A stretch of 64,000 bases of DNA from Hathewaya limosa (GTDB lineage: Bacteria > Bacillota > Clostridia > Clostridiales > Clostridiaceae): the NCBI RefSeq assembly GCF_030815255.1, contig NZ_JAUSWN010000016.1:1-64000 (forward strand). Direction: 5' to 3'. Numbering within the stretch: the stretch's first letter is position 1; each line of letters starts with the position of its first letter. The translations under genes were made by a program, and so were the position numbers. The notes under the pieces were generated by a model, which was given only the letters and a program-made list of their open reading frames with translations, was not told where the DNA came from and searched no databases. Below are positions 27,426 through 36,560 of this stretch, piece after piece.

Positions 27426-28736
27426 TTATTTGTCCTTAAATATGTCTACAGCCTCTCCCTTTAAAACTTTATTCATACTTCTAACCGCACACATTTTTCC
27501 ACACATTGTACAACTATCTGAACACTCTGGCATTGATTCTTTTCTATATCTCCTTGGTTTTTCATCTTCTATAGCAAGTTCAAACATTTTATCCCAATCT
27601 AGGTCTGCTCTAGCTTTACCCATAGCATTATCCCATTCCCTTGCACCTTTAACACCTTTAACCAAATCACCAGCATGAGCTGCTATTTTAGTCGCTACAA
27701 TTCCTTCCTTCATATCATCAAGATTAGGTAATCTTAAATGCTCTGCTGGAGTAACATAACATAAGAAATCTACACCATATGCTGATGCTATGGCTCCCCC
27801 AATAGCTGATGTTATATGATCATATCCTGGTGCAACATCTGTTACTAATGGTCCTAGAACATAAAATGGAGCACCATGACAAAGTTTTTTCTCTAATTCC
27901 ACATTAGCTCTGATCTCATCTAATGACATATGTCCTGGCCCTTCTATTATAACTTGTACATTATGCTCCCAAGCTCTTTTAGTTAATTCTCCCAAAGTTA
28001 TAAGTTCTTTTATTTGGATAGCATCTGTAGAATCTTTTAAACAACCAGGTCTACATCCATCTCCAATACTTAAAGTAACATCATATTTTTCACATATATC
28101 AAGCAACCTATCAAAATACTCATAGAAAGGATTTTCCGCTTTATTAATTTCCATCCATGCAAATAAAAGTGATCCACCCCTAGATACTATGTTAGTAAGT
28201 CTTTTATTTCTTTTAAATGTTTCTGCAACTTCTCTATTTAATCCAACATGAATTGTTAAAAAATCCACCCCATCTTGTGCATGTTTTTCAACAACTCTAA
28301 AAAATTCATCTACTGTAATTTCATCTATTTCCTTATCATAAAAACCTATAGCATCATAAATTGGAACAGTTCCTATCATTGCAGATGAAGATTCTACTAA
28401 TCTTTTTCTGAACTCTTCTGTTTTCCCATAATTTGAAAGATCCATAATTGCTTCGGTTTTCATTTCAATTGCTTTTTTAACTTTTTCCATCTCTTTGTCT
28501 ATTGATGGACAATCTTTTGAAATTCCTAAATTTACATTTATTTTTGTCTTTAATCCTTTTCCAACACCTTCTGGACTTAATGACTTGTGATTTTTATTAG
28601 CAGGTATAGCAACTTGCCCTGTTGCTACTAATTCTCTTAACACCTCTACATCCATATTCTCTTTTTCGGCAACAACTTTCATTTCTTTTGTTACTATTTT
28701 TTTCTTGGCTGCATCCATTTGAGTTGTATAATTCAT
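27426..28736 (-). CDS. thiC: Phosphomethylpyrimidine synthase ThiC
   Basis: Radical SAM enzyme converting aminoimidazole ribotide to hydroxymethylpyrimidine phosphate for thiamine. 436 residues, the short bacterial form. Motifs include GDGCRPGCLKDSTDAIQ, EGPGHMSLDEI, GPLVTDVAPGYDHITSAIGG and YVTPAEHLRLP. The C-terminal cluster Cys are in CSDSCTMCGKMC. It is behind a TPP riboswitch. No other thi gene is in the window. Confidence 0.95.
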   Translation of the reverse strand: MNYTTQMDAAKKKIVTKEMKVVAEKENMDVEVLRELVATGQVAIPANKNHKSLSPEGVGKGLKTKINVNLGISKDCPSIDKEMEKVKKAIEMKTEAIMDLSNYGKTEEFRKRLVESSSAMIGTVPIYDAIGFYDKEIDEITVDEFFRVVEKHAQDGVDFLTIHVGLNREVAETFKRNKRLTNIVSRGGSLLFAWMEINKAENPFYEYFDRLLDICEKYDVTLSIGDGCRPGCLKDSTDAIQIKELITLGELTKRAWEHNVQVIIEGPGHMSLDEIRANVELEKKLCHGAPFYVLGPLVTDVAPGYDHITSAIGGAIASAYGVDFLCYVTPAEHLRLPNLDDMKEGIVATKIAAHAGDLVKGVKGAREWDNAMGKARADLDWDKMFELAIEDEKPRRYRKESMPECSDSCTMCGKMCAVRSMNKVLKGEAVDIFKDK

Positions 28737-29054
28737 TATTAATCCTCCCTAAATATATATAGTTAAACTTAAACTGGGTGACCTATACTGAGACTACAAT
28801 TCTAACTTTTGGGTTTACTGCTAAAGATATTGGTCTTTCATTTTCTTAAATTACTTTGCCATTGCAAAATTATTATTTTTCTAAAAATAATTTTGTATCT
28901 AGCTTTCTTAAATGCATCTTTAATTCTTTAACAATAAGTCTATCAATCTCTATGCTTTTTATTTTGCATACAAGTATTTTTTAATAAGCTAAAATTTCAT
29001 AAAATCTTTAAAAGTTAATATAAAATCATTAATTATAAGATATATAAAACTGCA
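28737..29054 (-). other. Long leader between riboswitch terminator and thiC
   Basis: About 320 bases separate the riboswitch terminator from thiC. Apart from a GGGAGG site before thiC and an AT-rich imperfect hairpin around 28862-28895, I see nothing definite. A 35-codon open stretch (about 28880-28990, minus strand) has no start or recognisable similarity and may be the remnant of a lost gene. Confidence 0.35.
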
Positions 29055-29085
29055 TAAAAAAAGACTTGCTCAAGGCAAGTCTTTT
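29055..29085 (-). terminator. Riboswitch expression-platform terminator
   Basis: AAAGACTTGC and GCAAGTCTTT form a strong stem followed on the minus strand by seven T, about 65 bases after the TPP aptamer. Confidence 0.88.
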
Positions 29086-29089
29086 ATAC

Positions 29090-29132
29090 ATAAACTTATT
29101 AATTAGTAAACTTATTAATTAGTAAACTTATT
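29090..29132 (-). repeat. 16-bp tandem repeat between aptamer and terminator
   Basis: AATTAGTAAACTTATT occurs twice in direct tandem (29101-29132) after a partial third copy. It lies exactly between the aptamer and terminator, so copy number would change the expression-platform spacing. Confidence 0.85.
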
Positions 29133-29148
29133 TAAAGTAAACATATAT

Positions 29149-29225
29149 GCTTCCCTACGTTGGTACTAACCAAATCAGGTTCATAGAGTTAGATTTCTCC
29201 TCTCAGCCATAACGGCACCTCTAGC
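29149..29225 (-). ncRNA. TPP riboswitch (THI element)
   Basis: Read on the minus strand, the sequence has the conserved GGCTGAGAGGAG core, GAACCTGATTTGG and ACCAACGTAGGGAA, the two thiamine-pyrophosphate binding arms. It lies upstream of thiC and is followed by a terminator, so high TPP should stop transcription. Confidence 0.95.
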
Positions 29226-29329
29226 ATTTTTTTATTAAATTACCTATATTATACTACAATTTAATCATATGTAAAATAGGAAAGCTTTGCAATGAATATT
29301 TATTTTTACCTTAATTAATATAAATATAA

Positions 29330-29380
29330 AAATATCCCATGGAATAAACCTTTTAAGGTTGTATCCCATAGGATATTTAT
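29330..29380 (-). terminator. Cytolysin gene terminator
   Basis: AAATATCC...ACCTT and AAGGT...GGATATTT form an imperfect but long stem directly after the cytolysin stop codon. Confidence 0.7.
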
Positions 29381-29392
29381 TAACTATATATT

Positions 29393-31216
29393 TTACTCTT
29401 CATCAATTGATGTTGCAGGATATAGTGTTGTTCCCCATATAGAAAATGTTCTTTTTTTAACTAATGGAATATTTTTAACATCCACTATAGTTCTCCACCA
29501 TTCCCACGCAAGACCTGTACATTCTCTAATTTTAACACATACATTTCTTGCATTTCCTTTTAACTGGATTTCTGTATTAAAAGGTGATGTTCTATCTTTA
29601 TAATTTCCTTCCCATGTTTTATGTTCAAGTATTTCTTTTCCATTTTTATCATACTTAACTTCATCCCATGAAATATCAAATTGTGCAACATATCCCCCTT
29701 TATGAACAAGAGCAATTTTACTATTAGTATATTCTGTAGATGTAGTCTCTACATAATCTGTTTTATTCTTTATTGTAGCTACTGCATTATTCTTTAAAAA
29801 TGTAGTTGTATATGCAATTGGATATCCTGGATTTTTAGGTCCATATACTGCATTATTTTTTATTACTTCTCTTATTTCATCAAAGTTTTTAGTAACTACC
29901 TTATTGTGCTGTTCTGCACCACCACCTAATACTGTAGCTGTAAATGAACTTTGATTTAATATATCTTTATATTCTGCATTTCCATGTATATCTTGCTTAT
30001 TAATTAATGCTTTAAATGCCGCCTTTACATTTGAACTTTTAGATGTTGTCTCAAGTTTTACATAAATTGTTCTTCCATATTGAACGCTTGATACATATGC
30101 TGGTGGGTTATCTTTATTAACACCTCTTACTTTTAAATCCTTAAACATTACATTGTCTGCAAATAAATCAGATGGTTTATTGGGAGCATCCACATTTACT
30201 GTATAAAAAATTTGCTTATATGCAATAAGCATAACCTTTTTTTGTCCCTTAAAAATAGCATCAAAATCTATGTTTAATTCCTTATTTAACTGTTTTAAAT
30301 TACATCCAAAGGCCGTAGATATTTGTGACTTACTATATACCATAGAATCAGAATAACTAACCCTTGTTGGAATAGTGTATTTTTTACTATACTTTGTGTT
30401 CCAAGTATCTAATAGAGAATTAACTGCTGACTTTACAGATGAATATGTAGGATTTTTAACATTTTTTATTCCATCTTTACTCATTCCCGGTAGATCAACA
30501 CTTATTCTAATTGGTTTTCTATTACAAGAAATTATATCTGGTTTATTTTCTATAAGATTTCTATTTGCAAGTTGAATTGCTCCAGGATAAGTTCTATCAT
30601 TCATAGAATCTATAACAGCTATATCTGCTGTAGAATCTGAAATACTTTTTTTCTCCCTTTTAACTACAATATATTTATCTGGATTCTCGAATCCTTCTGC
30701 TGGTCTAAAATTTTCTATTTTTTCTCCATTTGAAGATAATATTTTAACAGGATCATATTCTAAACTATATATATTTTCATCTATATCATTATAATTTTGT
30801 TCACCTGACATCATAGGATTCATTACCATTAGATTATAATATTGATTTGACTCATCTAGACTTGTGTATTTATTATTTGTGGCAACATATTTTTTTTCTT
30901 TACTAACTACATTTACTTTTTTTACTCTATTTAAATTTTCTTTTGTTCTTTGTTTACTTACAGCACTTTGTTTTTTTGGTAAATTAATATTCTCCTTAGT
31001 TCTATTTTCTTTTTCTACCTTATTATTTACCATTTCCTTATTTTTCTTATCTAACTTTGTATCACTGTTATGTTCAACAACTACTTTGTTGTTTTTGTTA
31101 AGCAATTTCGTATTATTATTATTATTGTTATGAATCCTCATGGTATACAAAATTCCTAAAATTCCAATAATAGCTATAGATACTATTATATTTCGTTTAG
31201 ATTTACTATTATTCAT
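29393..31216 (-). CDS. Cholesterol-dependent cytolysin (thiol-activated pore-forming toxin)
   Basis: 607 residues. The C-terminal domain 4 has the exact canonical undecapeptide ECTGLAWEWWR (565-575) and the cholesterol-recognition Thr597-Leu598 (GTTLYP). Upstream are the conserved SIIDSMNDRTYPGA-like and TATVLGGGAEQHNKV segments, so the pore-forming module is complete. The typical cytolysin fold begins only near residue 130. Before it are a hydrophobic segment (about 10-26) and about 100 residues rich in Asn, Lys and Glu, including six consecutive Asn. Most family members are about 500-530 residues. Start has AGGAGG. Single gene. Confidence 0.95.
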   Translation of the reverse strand: MNNSKSKRNIIVSIAIIGILGILYTMRIHNNNNNNTKLLNKNNKVVVEHNSDTKLDKKNKEMVNNKVEKENRTKENINLPKKQSAVSKQRTKENLNRVKKVNVVSKEKKYVATNNKYTSLDESNQYYNLMVMNPMMSGEQNYNDIDENIYSLEYDPVKILSSNGEKIENFRPAEGFENPDKYIVVKREKKSISDSTADIAVIDSMNDRTYPGAIQLANRNLIENKPDIISCNRKPIRISVDLPGMSKDGIKNVKNPTYSSVKSAVNSLLDTWNTKYSKKYTIPTRVSYSDSMVYSKSQISTAFGCNLKQLNKELNIDFDAIFKGQKKVMLIAYKQIFYTVNVDAPNKPSDLFADNVMFKDLKVRGVNKDNPPAYVSSVQYGRTIYVKLETTSKSSNVKAAFKALINKQDIHGNAEYKDILNQSSFTATVLGGGAEQHNKVVTKNFDEIREVIKNNAVYGPKNPGYPIAYTTTFLKNNAVATIKNKTDYVETTSTEYTNSKIALVHKGGYVAQFDISWDEVKYDKNGKEILEHKTWEGNYKDRTSPFNTEIQLKGNARNVCVKIRECTGLAWEWWRTIVDVKNIPLVKKRTFSIWGTTLYPATSIDEE

Positions 31217-31427
31217 TTTACTCCTCCTTGGTATTTATAAACTTTAAACAGAATAACAAATGCTTATTAACAATTTATTAATCTTATATTCACAAAAAGT
31301 ATACATTATTCTACATTTTTTTGCAATATATTTATATTTTTTTAATATAACTAAATTTTTTATGTATATCTAAACACTATTAATTTTTCTGGTTCTTTGT
31401 GATTCTTGTATAATTTTTTACTAAATA
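31217..31427. other. Cytolysin promoter region
   Basis: About 210 AT-rich bases upstream of the toxin gene with a good ribosome site. No clear operator was recognised. Confidence 0.35.
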
Positions 31428-31463
31428 AAAAAAGGAAAATGTTTCTTTACATTTTCCTTTTTA
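31428..31463 (-). terminator. Terminator of the charged hypothetical gene
   Basis: AAAAAGGAAAATGT pairs with ACATTTTCCTTTTT around a short loop; the minus-strand exit is T-rich. Confidence 0.75.
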
Positions 31464-31530
31464 AGCATACATACTTAAATTTATATCTATTATAAAATTG
31501 TTATTATGTCATATATAAGATTTTTTCTAA

Positions 31531-32064
31531 CTATTTATCATTCATTAATCCACAAAAATTTCTTTGATTATTTTGATATTTTTGTACTTTATTTGAAGGT
31601 TTTTCACCTTTGGTATACTCTTCCTGTACACTCTTAACGCCTTCCATAAGTAAGTTTCCTAATTGTGGATCAACTTCCTTAGCAACTTTTAAAGCAGCCA
31701 TCCCTGCCTGTGCTAATATACTCTGTGCTTGTTGTTTATTTTGGGCACTTTTTACTTTTCTTTCTAGTTCCTCTTTTTCTTGCTTAGCCATTTGTGCCTT
31801 TCTAAGCATTTCTGGATCATTTTGTCTTATAAATTCCATCTCTTCTTGTGTTAAACTCTCTCCACGTGCAATCTTTTTAGCAATTTTTTCAACACTTGAC
31901 TTTTTTTCAAATCCTTTTGCTACATCTTGTTGATAAAGTACTTTATCCAATATAGGATTTTCTTTTCTAGCTTTAAGAAGTTTTTCTTCTTCTTCTCTAG
32001 TCTTAACCTTTTTGTTACTTAAATTAATCATATTAAAAAAATTATTAGTACCTTGAATCCTCAT
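31531..32064 (-). CDS. Hypothetical charged helical protein, 177 residues
   Basis: Not recognised. A soluble protein rich in Lys and Glu with a likely coiled coil at about 75-115 (AQMAKQEKEELERKVKSAQ). A less charged helix follows (AGMAALKVAKEVDPQLGNLL). No signal peptide. The ATG is preceded by GAAGGAAGG. It looks like a real, expressed clostridial gene because it has its own terminator, but the role is unknown. Confidence 0.6.
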   Translation of the reverse strand: MRIQGTNNFFNMINLSNKKVKTREEEEKLLKARKENPILDKVLYQQDVAKGFEKKSSVEKIAKKIARGESLTQEEMEFIRQNDPEMLRKAQMAKQEKEELERKVKSAQNKQQAQSILAQAGMAALKVAKEVDPQLGNLLMEGVKSVQEEYTKGEKPSNKVQKYQNNQRNFCGLMNDK

Positions 32065-32269
32065 TTTATTAGCCTTCCTTCATATATAAATTTCAAAAAT
32101 AAATTATCTCTTTACTTTATATCGTGCTTTTTTTACAAAGCTAAATATTAGTAAAAGGTGATTTATATATGTTCTTTATATAATATATCATTACGATATA
32201 GTTACCTTTTAAATTACTTAATGTTATAATTATAATTATTTAGAACATATACATAGTAAGGAGTTTATT

Positions 32270-32668
32270 ATGAAAAAATTAATCAAGGTTGTTGGTGCTA
32301 TTATAGAAAATGAAAATAAAGAAATCTTATGTGCTCTTCGTTCACCTAAGATGAGTATACCTAATCATTGGGAATTTCCTGGTGGAAAAATAGAAGAAAA
32401 TGAAACTTTAAAACAAGCTATAGAAAGAGAAATAAAAGAAGAATTAAATTGTACTGTTAACTTTATTGATATATTCAATGACGATACTTACGAATACGAT
32501 AACTTTATAGTAAATCTAATTACTCTTAAATGTAAACTTGTAGATGATACTCCTACTGCTAGTGAACATTCAAAATTATTATGGCTACATAGAGAAAACT
32601 TATCTTCATTAAAATGGGCACCAGCTGATATTTCAACTGTAAAAAAATTAATGTTAGAAAAGGTATAG
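32270..32668 (+). CDS. NUDIX hydrolase (MutT-like pyrophosphohydrolase)
   Basis: 132 residues. The Nudix box is complete: GGKIEENETLKQAIEREI followed by KEEL. Early VVGAIIENENKEILCALR and late LLWLHRENLSSLKWAPADI match the MutT/CTP-pyrophosphohydrolase group that sanitises oxidised or unusual nucleotides. AAGGAG precedes the ATG. It is convergent with the helicase gene and shares its terminator. Confidence 0.9.
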   Translation: MKKLIKVVGAIIENENKEILCALRSPKMSIPNHWEFPGGKIEENETLKQAIEREIKEELNCTVNFIDIFNDDTYEYDNFIVNLITLKCKLVDDTPTASEHSKLLWLHRENLSSLKWAPADISTVKKLMLEKV

Positions 32669-32690
32669 TAAAAAAAACTATACCTTTTCT
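32656..32690. terminator. Shared bidirectional terminator overlapping two stop codons
   Basis: AGAAAAGGTATAGT and ACTATACCTTTTCT are a perfect 14-base stem around an A8 loop. The stop codons of both convergent genes lie inside the stem, so the last codons of each gene double as terminator arms. Confidence 0.85.
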
Positions 32691-35605
32691 ATAAATTCTG
32701 TATACAATGCGTACGGAACTTTATTTTCTAATTTAATTATTGTAGTAATAGGTTTTTCACCATAGTATTTATTAACATCACCTTTTCCTATATAAATATA
32801 GGGCTGAACAACTCCATCAATACTTTTATATTTCCTTATAAAAATATGTAATCTAATCCCTCGTGTCTTATTAAATATAATGTTTTTACCTCGCTCTGAA
32901 CTTTGAGAAGTATTATTGGGACTTTGCCATTGAAAATTTTCTCTATCTATAAATTTATCTTTATAGTTTATACTCTCCTTAATACTTTCTTCTTTATGGA
33001 GATCAATAAATAAAAAATAATCTCTATCATTAGAAAGTAACCCACTTCCCCTAAAAGAACTATGAGTTTTTGTATAATTTGATAATAATGCTGCATCAAT
33101 CATTTGATACTGTTCATATAATTTGAAAAAAGGAACACCATAATATTCTTCTTTAAATTCTTTCTCATATCTCATAATTCCATAATTAATAACATCCTCA
33201 ATGTATTTTCTATATTTATGGTTTTCTATAAGCTCTTTAAATTCCTTTGTCACTTCCAACTCTTCATCTTTTAATAAAAAACAATTTATATTATTTTTTC
33301 TCTGTGCCGAATCATCATACGCTCTATTTAAAACATTAAAAGAATGTTTTATACTCTCTTTACCTACAAAACTAATTCTTTTTAAAATTTCTTTTTTAGT
33401 TTGATCACTATCTATTTTATAATTATGTATTAAATATTTTATAATACTAAATTCATAAACTCTTTTTAAGGGTAACTTACTTGAAAATTCTTTAAGGACC
33501 TTATAAAATTTTTCATTCTTTAATAATTCATTTAATTCATGATCTTTTTCTAACTTAGCAACAAAACTCAAATAAGTTTTTTCTTTATTTAAAAATTTTA
33601 AAGGATCAGGTGCTCCATCATATTTCATATAATCCATTAAAAAGCTAGGAACCCTACCTCCATTTAATTTCTTAAACTCTAGATACTCTTCCTTTAAATA
33701 TTTCATTGAATTAAAATTTTCTTCATTTAGCTGTTCTAATATTCTTTCTTGAGCTATTCTATCCATCTGGATATTTGTGCATCCTGGTATGTTTTGAAAT
33801 TGATTAGCTACTGCTACCTTCAAACTATCTTTATCATAGTACTTTCTTCCATTTAACGCCAAAGCTATTAAAAAAGCTTTTTTATGATTTCCTATAAAAT
33901 CTAGTACAGTTAAAAAGGATTTATTCTTATATTTCCTTAGTCCTCTTCCTAATTGCTGAATAAATATTATAGGTGAACTTGTAGGCCTTAACATTAGAAC
34001 CTGATTAATTTCAGGAATATCTACACCTTCATTAAAAATATCTACTGTAAATATAACCTCTAACTGATTATCATCTGATGCTAATTTTTTAATATATTCA
34101 TCTCTTTCCTTTGATGAATTTTCTCCTGTTAAATAAATACTAGTTATACCTCTTTTATTAAACTCCTCCGACATATACTTAGCATGTTCTATACTTACGC
34201 AAAATCCAATACACTTTCTTCTCTCTCCATCATAGCCATAAAAATTCATCTTATCTATTATAAAATCTACTCTTCTATTAACTTTTAGCCTTTTAGTTAC
34301 CTCAGAGATATCTTCAATATCCACATCACTTAAATCAATACCCTCAATATCTGTTATACCAAAATAATGAAATGGCACTATAAGCTCTTCTTCCAAGGCC
34401 TCACTTAGTCTTATTTCTAAAGCTAAATTATTTCCAAATACATCAAATATGTTTTCACTATCACATCTTTCTGGTGTTGCAGTCATTCCTAAAAGAAATT
34501 TAGGTTTAAAATAATCTAATACTCTTTTATACGAATCACCAGCTACGTGATGTGCCTCATCTATAATAATATATTCAAACTCATCTTGATTAAAATTACT
34601 TAAATTATTATTCATAGATTGAATAGTTGAAAATAAATAATCCGCATCTATTTCCTTTCTAGTACCTGTTAACAAACCTGTAGTTTTCATTTTATTCTTA
34701 ACAAGCTTTCTAAAAGTTCTCTCTGCACCTTTTAAAATTTCTTCTCTATGTACTAAAAAAAGCATTTTTCTAGGTTTATAATTAGCAACATCAAAAGCAG
34801 ACATATATGTTTTACCTGTACCTGTGGCAGCTACAACTAAAGCTTTATCTTCTCCTAAACCCCTTATGTTATTTAAATTATTAATTGCTCTCCTTTGCAT
34901 ACAATTAGGCTTTATTATTTCATAAGCATCAAACTGAATAGATTTTTTTGTTTCCATACTCTTAATTTCTTCTATAAACTTATTATACTTTTCTAAAAAT
35001 TCATTATCTACAAAAGCTGTTGTATTCCATAATTTTAAATATTCTTCAATAACATTATAAGTAAATTTATTGTCTTTTTTAGATACTACTTTAACATTCC
35101 ATTCTATATTACTTTTCAAAGCTCTTTGTGTTATATTAGAAGATCCTATTATTATTTTATATTCATTTTTATTTTCAAAAATATATGCCTTAGTATGGAA
35201 TCCTTTTTCTTTATCTGCTATAAATATCTTTAATTCTATATTTGTAAACTCTTTAATTCTTTTTAAGGCCTTTGGCTCCGTAAAATTTAAATAAGTTGAT
35301 GTTATTATTTTTCCCTTAATATTTTTTTCTTCTAATTGTTTAAAACTATCTAATAAAAGTTGCAATCCACTAAAGTTAATAAATGCAACACTAAAATAAA
35401 ACTTTTCACATTCCTCTAAACATTTCTTTAGTTCATTTAATAGATTACCTTTATCTGAGTTAGTTATTAATGTATTATTTATTAGATAATTCTCTTCTTG
35501 TATTTCTTTGTTACTAATATTATTAATTTCATATACTTTATTATATTTTATTTCTTCATTTTCTTTATGTTGAATATTACTTAACTGTTCTATATTCGAT
35601 AACAT
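32678..35605 (-). CDS. PLD-nuclease-like / superfamily 2 helicase / DUF3427 protein
   Basis: 975 residues in three parts. A phospholipase-D-like domain (about 50-220) has HTKAYIF and GSSNIT but Glu where the HKD Asp is expected. An SF2 helicase follows: Walker A AATGTGKT with Lys265, DEAH box at 349-352 (IIIDEAHHV), motif III MTATPER, and motif VI QQLGRGLR. The C-terminal DUF3427 region ends near a LYTEFIEKV tail. Proteins of this layout are often annotated as type III restriction-like or DNA-repair helicases. The NUDIX partner suggests nucleotide quality control or anti-phage function (inference). Confidence 0.85.
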   Translation of the reverse strand: MLSNIEQLSNIQHKENEEIKYNKVYEINNISNKEIQEENYLINNTLITNSDKGNLLNELKKCLEECEKFYFSVAFINFSGLQLLLDSFKQLEEKNIKGKIITSTYLNFTEPKALKRIKEFTNIELKIFIADKEKGFHTKAYIFENKNEYKIIIGSSNITQRALKSNIEWNVKVVSKKDNKFTYNVIEEYLKLWNTTAFVDNEFLEKYNKFIEEIKSMETKKSIQFDAYEIIKPNCMQRRAINNLNNIRGLGEDKALVVAATGTGKTYMSAFDVANYKPRKMLFLVHREEILKGAERTFRKLVKNKMKTTGLLTGTRKEIDADYLFSTIQSMNNNLSNFNQDEFEYIIIDEAHHVAGDSYKRVLDYFKPKFLLGMTATPERCDSENIFDVFGNNLALEIRLSEALEEELIVPFHYFGITDIEGIDLSDVDIEDISEVTKRLKVNRRVDFIIDKMNFYGYDGERRKCIGFCVSIEHAKYMSEEFNKRGITSIYLTGENSSKERDEYIKKLASDDNQLEVIFTVDIFNEGVDIPEINQVLMLRPTSSPIIFIQQLGRGLRKYKNKSFLTVLDFIGNHKKAFLIALALNGRKYYDKDSLKVAVANQFQNIPGCTNIQMDRIAQERILEQLNEENFNSMKYLKEEYLEFKKLNGGRVPSFLMDYMKYDGAPDPLKFLNKEKTYLSFVAKLEKDHELNELLKNEKFYKVLKEFSSKLPLKRVYEFSIIKYLIHNYKIDSDQTKKEILKRISFVGKESIKHSFNVLNRAYDDSAQRKNNINCFLLKDEELEVTKEFKELIENHKYRKYIEDVINYGIMRYEKEFKEEYYGVPFFKLYEQYQMIDAALLSNYTKTHSSFRGSGLLSNDRDYFLFIDLHKEESIKESINYKDKFIDRENFQWQSPNNTSQSSERGKNIIFNKTRGIRLHIFIRKYKSIDGVVQPYIYIGKGDVNKYYGEKPITTIIKLENKVPYALYTEFIEKV

Positions 35606-35778
35606 AATTATCCCCTTTTTATTTCACTATATAATTTATTCTAACAAATTACTAAGACCTATAACAAGGACTTAAATAAATTTTTCTATCCTAACTGATA
35701 TTAGACATAGTATATATTTAATGTTACAATTATAAAATAATTAAGGTAATTTTTAGTATTTAAATGGGAGGGTTGTAT

Positions 35779-36450
35779 ATGGAGCTTGGAGTAATACATC
35801 AAAAAAATAATAAATATGCCTTACGCATTCTTGGAAAATGTGGAGTTTTTTCTGCTGAAGACTTTAAAAATTTATCTGAATTAGCATCTCAATATGGAAA
35901 TGGAAAACTTACTGCTACAAGTAGAGGAACTATTGAAATCAATGGAATATCTGAAGAAAATATTTCCTTAGCATATGCTAAATCAAAAGAGTTAGGTCTA
36001 CTTCCTTATGGAACTGGTAAAATAGTACGTGCAGTAGTCGCATGTAAAGGTTCGGAATGTACAAAAGGATTTTTTGATGTTCATAAAGTTGCCTGTAATA
36101 TTGAAAATGAATTTCTTGGAATTCCTGTGCCAAAAAAATTTAAGATTGGGGTCTTTGGTTGTCCAAATAGTTTAGGAAAAGCTCAATCACAAGATGTAGG
36201 AATTCTTCCTTGTTTTTCTCAAAAAGGTAAATTTACTATATATATAGGTGGAATGATGGGTAAGTCTCCTTCATTAGGTTTTAAACTAAACCATGCCATT
36301 TCTGAAGAAAACTTAATTCCTGCAATCAAAATTATTTTAGATTTTTATTGTAATAATGGAAACACTGGTGAACGTTTTGGTGCAACATTAAAAAGATTAT
36401 CACCAACTCTTGAAGAAAATATAAATAATGCTATAGCTTCACTAAAATAA
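35779..36450 (+). CDS. Nitrite/sulfite reductase-like (NirC/AsrC-type) protein, atypical Cys set
   Basis: 223 residues, matching the short siroheme/4Fe-4S reductase-like family: ferredoxin-like half LGVIHQKNNKYALRI and the ATSRGTIEINGI segment, then the reductase core. The first Cys pair is ACKGSEC (CxxxxC). The second motif is GCPNSLGKA where related enzymes have GCPNxCxKA, so one cluster ligand is replaced by Leu. Start ATG at 35779 uses the GGGAGGG upstream. Function is therefore uncertain: possibly a non-catalytic or differently liganded relative. Confidence 0.75.
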   Translation: MELGVIHQKNNKYALRILGKCGVFSAEDFKNLSELASQYGNGKLTATSRGTIEINGISEENISLAYAKSKELGLLPYGTGKIVRAVVACKGSECTKGFFDVHKVACNIENEFLGIPVPKKFKIGVFGCPNSLGKAQSQDVGILPCFSQKGKFTIYIGGMMGKSPSLGFKLNHAISEENLIPAIKIILDFYCNNGNTGERFGATLKRLSPTLEENINNAIASLK

Positions 36451-36509
36451 CTTTATACGATATATTCAAAATACTTACTTATATTTATAAAACTAATAGC
36501 AAAAAATTT

Positions 36510-36555
36510 AAAGCGGTAAATGCTATATAATGTTATTAGCCATTTACCGCTTTTA
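36510..36555. terminator. Bidirectional terminator
   Basis: AAAGCGGTAAATG pairs with CATTTACCGCTTT, with an inner GCTA/TAGC extension, between convergent genes. Confidence 0.85.
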
Positions 36556-36560
36556 TAAAT

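Noticed and set aside
28880..28990. Short open stretch before thiC as a thi gene (ThiS-like)
   Set aside because: No start codon in place, no GG terminus and no alignment that I could support.
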